Part shown: positions 60,001 through 64,000 of the stretch, in pieces
Position numbering within the stretch: position 1 is the stretch's first letter
Layout: the number at the start of each line of letters is the position of its first letter
Assembly: GCF_910592395.1 (NCBI RefSeq)
Contig: NC_088308.1
Location: forward strand, 18,245,501 to 18,309,500
DNA length: 64,000 nucleotides
DNA from: Lineus longissimus
Taxonomy: Eukaryota > Nemertea > Pilidiophora > Heteronemertea > Lineidae
Direction of reading: 5' to 3'
The notes under the pieces: model-generated
Databases searched by the model: none
Seen by the model: only the letters and a program-made list of their open reading frames with translations
Told to the model about the DNA's origin: nothing
Made by a program: the position numbers and the translations under genes

Positions 60001-62796
60001 GTCATCTGGAAAGTGGCCGGTTGGATTAGATGGCTATTCACACCAGAATCCTGCTGTTATGACGATTTTGCCACAAGAGATGAAAATCTTCAAGTGGTCA
60101 TCTCCGGGATTGCTACAGAATTGTTGCCTAAGCTTTTGCCATTCAGGCGAGATATTTTTCAACATTCTGCAGAATAACCAAACCGATAAAAATTGTGCAT
60201 CGCCAAAAAGTGGCTAATGTGCACTTAGAATCAATGGATGCAGACGGTACGTCGGATACGTAAACTGGAAGATATGGGCATGATTTGATGCAAATAAAGA
60301 AATCTTCAAATGGGGCCTGAACTTGAGAATTTGAAGCTGGAGGACATATTTTGAAAGATTTAAAAAAAAAAAACACTAAAGTTTGTTAGAAAGAGCATGC
60401 AGGAATGATGAACAGATCTAAAGTGACGGGCAAGCCTGAACTAAATGGGATCGCAACACAGACAGTGAGAATGAACGGACGACATTCAGGGAAAAATCAT
60501 ATTCAGAAGAGCTGGAAATAAATAACATTATTGACACTAAAATAGAGAGAGTGGAGAATGATTTCAAACTCAAAAAGACAAAAGTACAAATTCGGAGGAA
60601 AATGACAAATTTGTAGAGAATGATATGGAGTATTTTGACGTCATCGACCAATTTTACGAGGAGCAGATTCAAAGCTGAGAATATGACGCCATGATTGCAA
60701 ATGAGAGAAATTACTGAAAATAAAGGATTAAAAATGAATAAACACAGACAGTAGAATTATCCAATAATGACTATTTAGGTTGAAGCTTTTTGAGCATCAA
60801 TTGCAATTAATGAGCTGGAGGGTGTGTATGTCAATTTTGCTAAAAGTGTCATATTTCTGACATGATTATAATTTTCTAGAGTCAAATGTATCCATCTATA
60901 ATTCAATGATACCACCAACCGTAATGCATGTTGGCAGGATCTTATCACACAAATCCACTCACAAAATAACGCATGTTCGCAAGATCTTATCATATGAATT
61001 CCACGTTTTTCGCTGCACGGCAATATCTCTTCAGATCAAACACGTCACGTGTCAGCTTGACACGGGCAAGACTCGGTGTCACGGGCCATTCACGTCTTAT
61101 CAAAACACTGCCACTGATCGCTAATGATACTTCTGACACCTTAACTTATCATTTTGTTATGGCGGACTTTCATCCATCAAATAACCGCCATTTTATGCAC
61201 GTTAATTTCCTCCGAGCGAGATTCTCTAAGAGCGTCAATGACATTGGGCTCAATCTCAATCTCGATGGGAAAACCAGACGTAAAAGGCTCAGAAACAAAA
61301 CTGCCTGTGAATAAATCAGAGTCTCTCATTCAAGGAATCATTTGTGTAGAATTCAAATAGATTTCGCTAATTTGTGGTTTTTAGATCCTGAGGCACCCTG
61401 CGATGCCATATCCATTCATATGCCAAGATTCCATGTAACAACAGGGCGGTTCTTTTGTCTCTTTGAAATGAGACAAGAGTATAGAGACCAATGTTGCTAT
61501 ACTACAGTAAATGCGTTGATAATACAAGTTTAATGAAATCAGCCCCTCAAGTCGAAGAGCGAGATTTTATTAAATGGGGTCTGTTCTTTTGTTTCTACAA
61601 AATGAGACTGCAGTTTGGAAGTTGATAAAATGTATGCAACTTTATTTGTGTTAATAATTACATGTAACTATATGTGTCTGTGGACTGGGGTTTCTTTCTC
61701 AAAACGAAACTTAGTACGGAGCCAAAAAGGTTTTATGAAAGAGAGAGAATTCATTGAAAATAATGCGAGTTTTTGACGATTAAACCACCAAGGGTTTGCC
61801 AGAATCAAAAGAAAATTGAAAAGCGAGTGAAAATTGTGAGAATCGTTTCCTCAGGGAGTGCGATTATGCGACATTAGGCCAGATGAAAGAAGAACAGCGA
61901 ACCATTACAATCTCCATCGCTGGGGTCTTTCCATACACCTTGTATGTACATCTGCGCGACTCTGTTGCTGTAGGATACACTTGTGCAAGAGTCCACGCCT
62001 TGTTACCCAAAACCCTACAATTTGTGAAGTTCTCAAATACTAGATTTTCTGTTCAGAATTTTCACCAGTGTTGTTGACGATCGAGTTTCAGCCTAACACT
62101 CGTATTCCCTTTCGTTCGGAAAAAAGTCAACGTGTCGGTAAAAAGTCAACGTGCGTAGTTTGCAGGTATAATAAGTGTCTCTCTGGAGGCAACAATTACA
62201 CTAGTCGAGTTTGATTACGCGTTACGAAAATAAGATGTAATTGGATGAGGCGAATTGTGTTGGAAAATGAAGTGATAGTACACTGAAAGCAGGTATGTAC
62301 AGAAATAAGGAGATTACAGAAGATGACTGTTGTGAAGTTTAAGTACACTCGAGACTTTAACGTTATTTTCAATAACATTTGCAATCAGAAGTATACTTTT
62401 TTCATTCCTAAAAGCCACTAGGACAGATATCTCTGGCACAAAGTAGTAAGAACAGTCATTTCACTTCACATATTTGGTCAGTCCAGCATCTTTTTCCAAC
62501 TTATATCACGTCCAAGCTAAAAGTACATAACTTTTTTCTTAAAGGAGAGACCCGGTTCATTTTTTCCAAAAAGGGAGAGAAGCAATTATCGCAGCATAAA
62601 AACACTTACTTTTCTTCCTAATATTTGGTTAATAGCCGCCGATTCTTTGAGTGTACATTCGGCCACCACTTGTGCCCGCATTTCTTTCATAAATAACATG
62701 AAGGCGTTGAGCGGTTTCTTTATATGAGGTTTCTTCTTTTCTGGTTCTGGCTGCTCGACTTGGTCATGCCGAACCTGGTCATGGCCTGGATGGTGC
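47746..62796 (-). CDS. TCF/LEF: TCF/LEF HMG-box transcription factor, 3' half, with three alternative HMG exons
   Basis: The nuclear effector of canonical Wnt signalling: binds DNA through its HMG box and C-clamp and recruits beta-catenin or Groucho through N-terminal regions. Those regions are not in the window, so the gene is cut by its right edge. Exons seen, in transcript order: HMG first half (62610-62796), one of three HMG second-half versions (C 59356-59527, B 58785-58959, A 58550-58724), C-clamp (56347-56419) and terminal exon (47746-48094). Any single version gives a continuous frame from [20 protein letters not shown] through LGRK-WH..LDRS to [13 protein letters not shown] and [15 protein letters not shown]. 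The C-clamp form is the one kept in invertebrate TCFs and in some vertebrate TCF7 and TCF7L2 isoforms. No CtBP-type PLSL motif is seen in the tail. Symbol indicates family, not an assigned orthologue. Confidence 0.95.
48095..56346 (-). other. TCF/LEF intron between the C-clamp and terminal exons
   Basis: About 8.25 kb. The flanking exons join in phase without any further exon. Short frames on both strands (such as 51249-51704 plus and 50197-50745 minus) have no recognised domain. It contains the 52.5 kb minisatellite. Alternative 3' exons cannot be excluded. Confidence 0.6.
52490..52935 (+). repeat. Minisatellite with 45-50 bp unit
   Basis: About eight imperfect units with the core CTCTAGAACAAGCAAGAGGA, then GTGTCATGAAGTCTACGGGTGG. 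Starts are visible near 52518, 52560, 52602, 52650, 52700, 52740, 52790, 52840 and 52885. It lies in the TCF/LEF intron and is not coding: the units shift frame and include stops. Confidence 0.7.
56347..56419 (-). CDS. TCF/LEF: TCF/LEF exon: C-clamp
   Basis: 73 bases between CTTTTTCAG and GTAAGT. The first two bases join the G left by any HMG version to give Glu. It reads [20 protein letters not shown] and then CKPC. The C-clamp is a second DNA-contacting module that recognises helper sites next to the TCF site. Its last cysteine (KKKCIRF) is supplied by the next exon, giving the usual four cysteines. Confidence 0.95.
56420..58549 (-). other. TCF/LEF intron between HMG version A and the C-clamp
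   Basis: About 2.1 kb. It contains an AT-rich tandem repeat at 56505-56830 and otherwise nothing recognised. Confidence 0.6.
56505..56830. repeat. AT-rich tandem repeat (GATATCTAAATATTTGGGATATC)
   Basis: Units of about 25-60 bp built from ATATTTGGGATATCAT, CATTTAGGATATCTAAA and CAATAATTGTGATATC recur from about 56505 to 56830. GATATC and AATATT palindromes give it strong foldback potential. It starts about 85 bp upstream (transcript sense) of the C-clamp acceptor. Confidence 0.7.
58550..58724 (-). CDS. TCF/LEF: TCF/LEF HMG second-half exon, version A
   Basis: 175 bases, acceptor TTTGTTTCAG, donor GTAGAG, phase 0 in and 1 out. It reads [20 protein letters not shown], then [20 protein letters not shown], then [16 protein letters not shown]. 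Two residues of the near-invariant [10 protein letters not shown] are changed (Gly and Ser, both to Thr). The basic tail is kept, but the following linker is acidic. Only 60 bases separate its acceptor from the donor of version B. Confidence 0.92.
58785..58959 (-). CDS. TCF/LEF: TCF/LEF HMG second-half exon, version B
   Basis: 175 bases, acceptor TTCATTTCAG, donor GTACAG, phase 0 in and 1 out. It reads [20 protein letters not shown], then [20 protein letters not shown], then [16 protein letters not shown]. This version is closest to the family consensus: [10 protein letters not shown] and the KRKKRKR basic tail are intact. Confidence 0.93.
59356..59527 (-). CDS. TCF/LEF: TCF/LEF HMG second-half exon, version C
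   Basis: 172 bases between CCCTTTCAG and GTACTG, phase 0 in and 1 out. It reads [20 protein letters not shown], then [20 protein letters not shown], then [15 protein letters not shown]. Helix residues match the family. The Asn of ARDNY is Ser, and the basic run after the box is broken by Gly (KRKKGKK). It is the first version met by the transcript, about 3.1 kb after the first-half exon. Confidence 0.92.
59528..62609 (-). other. TCF/LEF intron upstream of the alternative HMG exons
   Basis: About 3.1 kb. No fourth HMG-exon copy was found: no TTTCAG-TGG acceptor followed by the conserved helix was seen. A diverged plus-strand segment at 60470-60680 has short acidic, lysine-rich frames without a domain. 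Confidence 0.55.
62610..62796 (-). CDS. TCF/LEF: TCF/LEF exon: first half of the HMG box
   Basis: Acceptor ACATTTCAG, donor GTAAGT; one base completes the previous codon and the exon leaves phase 0. It reads [20 protein letters not shown], then [20 protein letters not shown], then [20 protein letters not shown]. The second part is the near-invariant start of the TCF HMG box. An alternative acceptor (AATTTCAG) lies 15 bases upstream. Confidence 0.95.
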
Positions 62797-64000
62797 CTGA
62801 AATGTGCAGCGCTGAAATTAGAATTTTGTCACGCTTGTTGAGACAACACTTTCTCCCCTCGTGCCTATCCGTTCAGAAGAAACTCTTCACCGTTCTCATT
62901 ACAAGTACATGTATGTCAGCCTGCGACTTTTTGTCAACTTTCGACAAAATGCAGTATCTTTGCACTCGTACATGCCAAGGTGAAAGAAAATATCTTTCCA
63001 TTTGCGTTTTGTGTTAAAATCACATCACAACTTAGAGGATCATCAAGAAAACTTAACGGTCAATAAAAATCTAAAGCTTCAACAATTCTCGACAGTTGCA
63101 GAAATGGCGATGACAGGAATTTTTATTTCTTTTTTGGTCCGAAAGCCTATTCCGTAGCCGAAGCTGGGATGAATTGAAAAGCAGTAAAAACTGAGCACAA
63201 ATAGAAGGCAGGAAATCTTCCCAAATCTTACAGGAATTGACGCAATTTTTCACGAACCAACAGGATATCCCTGGAAATCCTCGGTAAGACTGACCATTCA
63301 TAATGAGAGCGGTAAAAACGTCTCCAGAACGGATGGGAACAATGCCAGTAAAGTGCCTCACCTGAACTGGAACAAAATCATTCGCATTTCGAGTATAGAA
63401 TTGTATGCGTGAGTTGGTTCAAGTTGGGGTGGATTGGCACGGTACAAAGAAACGATAACCATTGAATAATGCCCAAACTTGGGTGAGATTTTTCAACGAG
63501 TTCAGGAAGGCATTTTAGGGGAAAAAGACAGAAGTACAAGGTCACAACATGCATTATCATTACTCGCGAGATAGACAGCCATTTAACACAGATTTCGTTA
63601 AGAAAGTGAGAAAGGTTTTACAGATATTTTTAAAAGATTCTATAGTATTTCCACATAAGTCAGTTTGACAATGTAAGAGAGAAAGTAGAAGCAAGAATTT
63701 GAGATTAAGCCGTGCTTTCTTGACTTTCTAAAAGCGCGGCATAAAAACAATGTTTTTTTCAAATTACTTTGTGATTTTTGTTTAAATCGATATTTCTTTT
63801 TCAATTTCAAAAAGGTCAAAGAAATTAGTTCCAAAGTTGTTTTCCCAGACGTTCAGTCATTGATACCTTCAACATACAACACCATGTGTTTTTCCTCTTA
63901 CTTTAAAAAACCTTCTTTGAATCTGACTTAGTGGAAAGATAGACCAGAAACGAAAGACAGATTCAGAAATAGATAAGAAATATTTTGAAAAAAAATCCAA
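62797..64000 (-). other. TCF/LEF intron upstream of the HMG first-half exon
   Basis: No exon matching the TCF regulatory or beta-catenin-binding regions was recognised before the window edge. Minus-strand frames at 63071-63560 have no TCF features. Confidence 0.5.

Noticed and set aside
60418-60680. Acidic, lysine-rich frames that looked like a retroelement remnant
   Set aside because: Stops interrupt each frame within about 45 residues and no reverse transcriptase, integrase or gag motif is present.

Overview
The window is eukaryotic genomic DNA. It has short exons bounded by GT-AG introns, long AT-rich non-coding stretches, several transposon-derived repeats and a 15 kb satellite block. 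The two main genes are metazoan: an adhesion-class G-protein-coupled receptor and a TCF/LEF Wnt transcription factor with a C-clamp. The C-clamp form of TCF, a very short adhesion receptor and the kinds of repeat present suggest a marine invertebrate, perhaps a lophotrochozoan. The phylum cannot be fixed from this sequence.

Layout. Positions 1-4253 hold no recognisable gene but contain a 1.4 kb foldback transposon (1401-2805). Positions 4913-17469 (minus strand) hold what reads as the complete coding sequence of an adhesion GPCR. Twelve exons join with consistent phase at every junction to give 657 residues: signal peptide, cysteine-rich HRM-like segment, GAIN region, degenerate GPS and seven transmembrane helices. 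Its intron between TM5 and TM6 contains an intronless plus-strand gene for a secreted PAN/FG-GAP-repeat protein (6629-7897). Its TM4-TM5 intron contains decayed copies of the TM5 exon, one of them split by a 1.0 kb transposon with 9-bp target duplications. Positions 19845-20490 hold a dispersed repeat. Positions 20490-35760 are a satellite of about 71-bp monomers with a higher-order period of 1466 bp in the centre and an orientation flip near its right edge. Positions 36000-47000 are mostly featureless apart from a small TA-flanked MITE.

Positions 47746-62796 (minus strand) hold the 3' half of the TCF/LEF gene: HMG-box first-half exon, three tandem versions of the HMG-box second-half exon, the C-clamp exon and the terminal exon with an acidic tail. 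The three exon versions share the same phases, and only inclusion of exactly one keeps the C-clamp in frame. This is therefore a predicted mutually exclusive exon cassette inside the DNA-binding domain of the Wnt effector, and it is the most striking observation in the window. Upstream exons (beta-catenin-binding and Groucho-binding regions) lie beyond position 64000.

All exon models come from reading splice sites, phases and family motifs by eye. No alignment, database search or transcript evidence was available.
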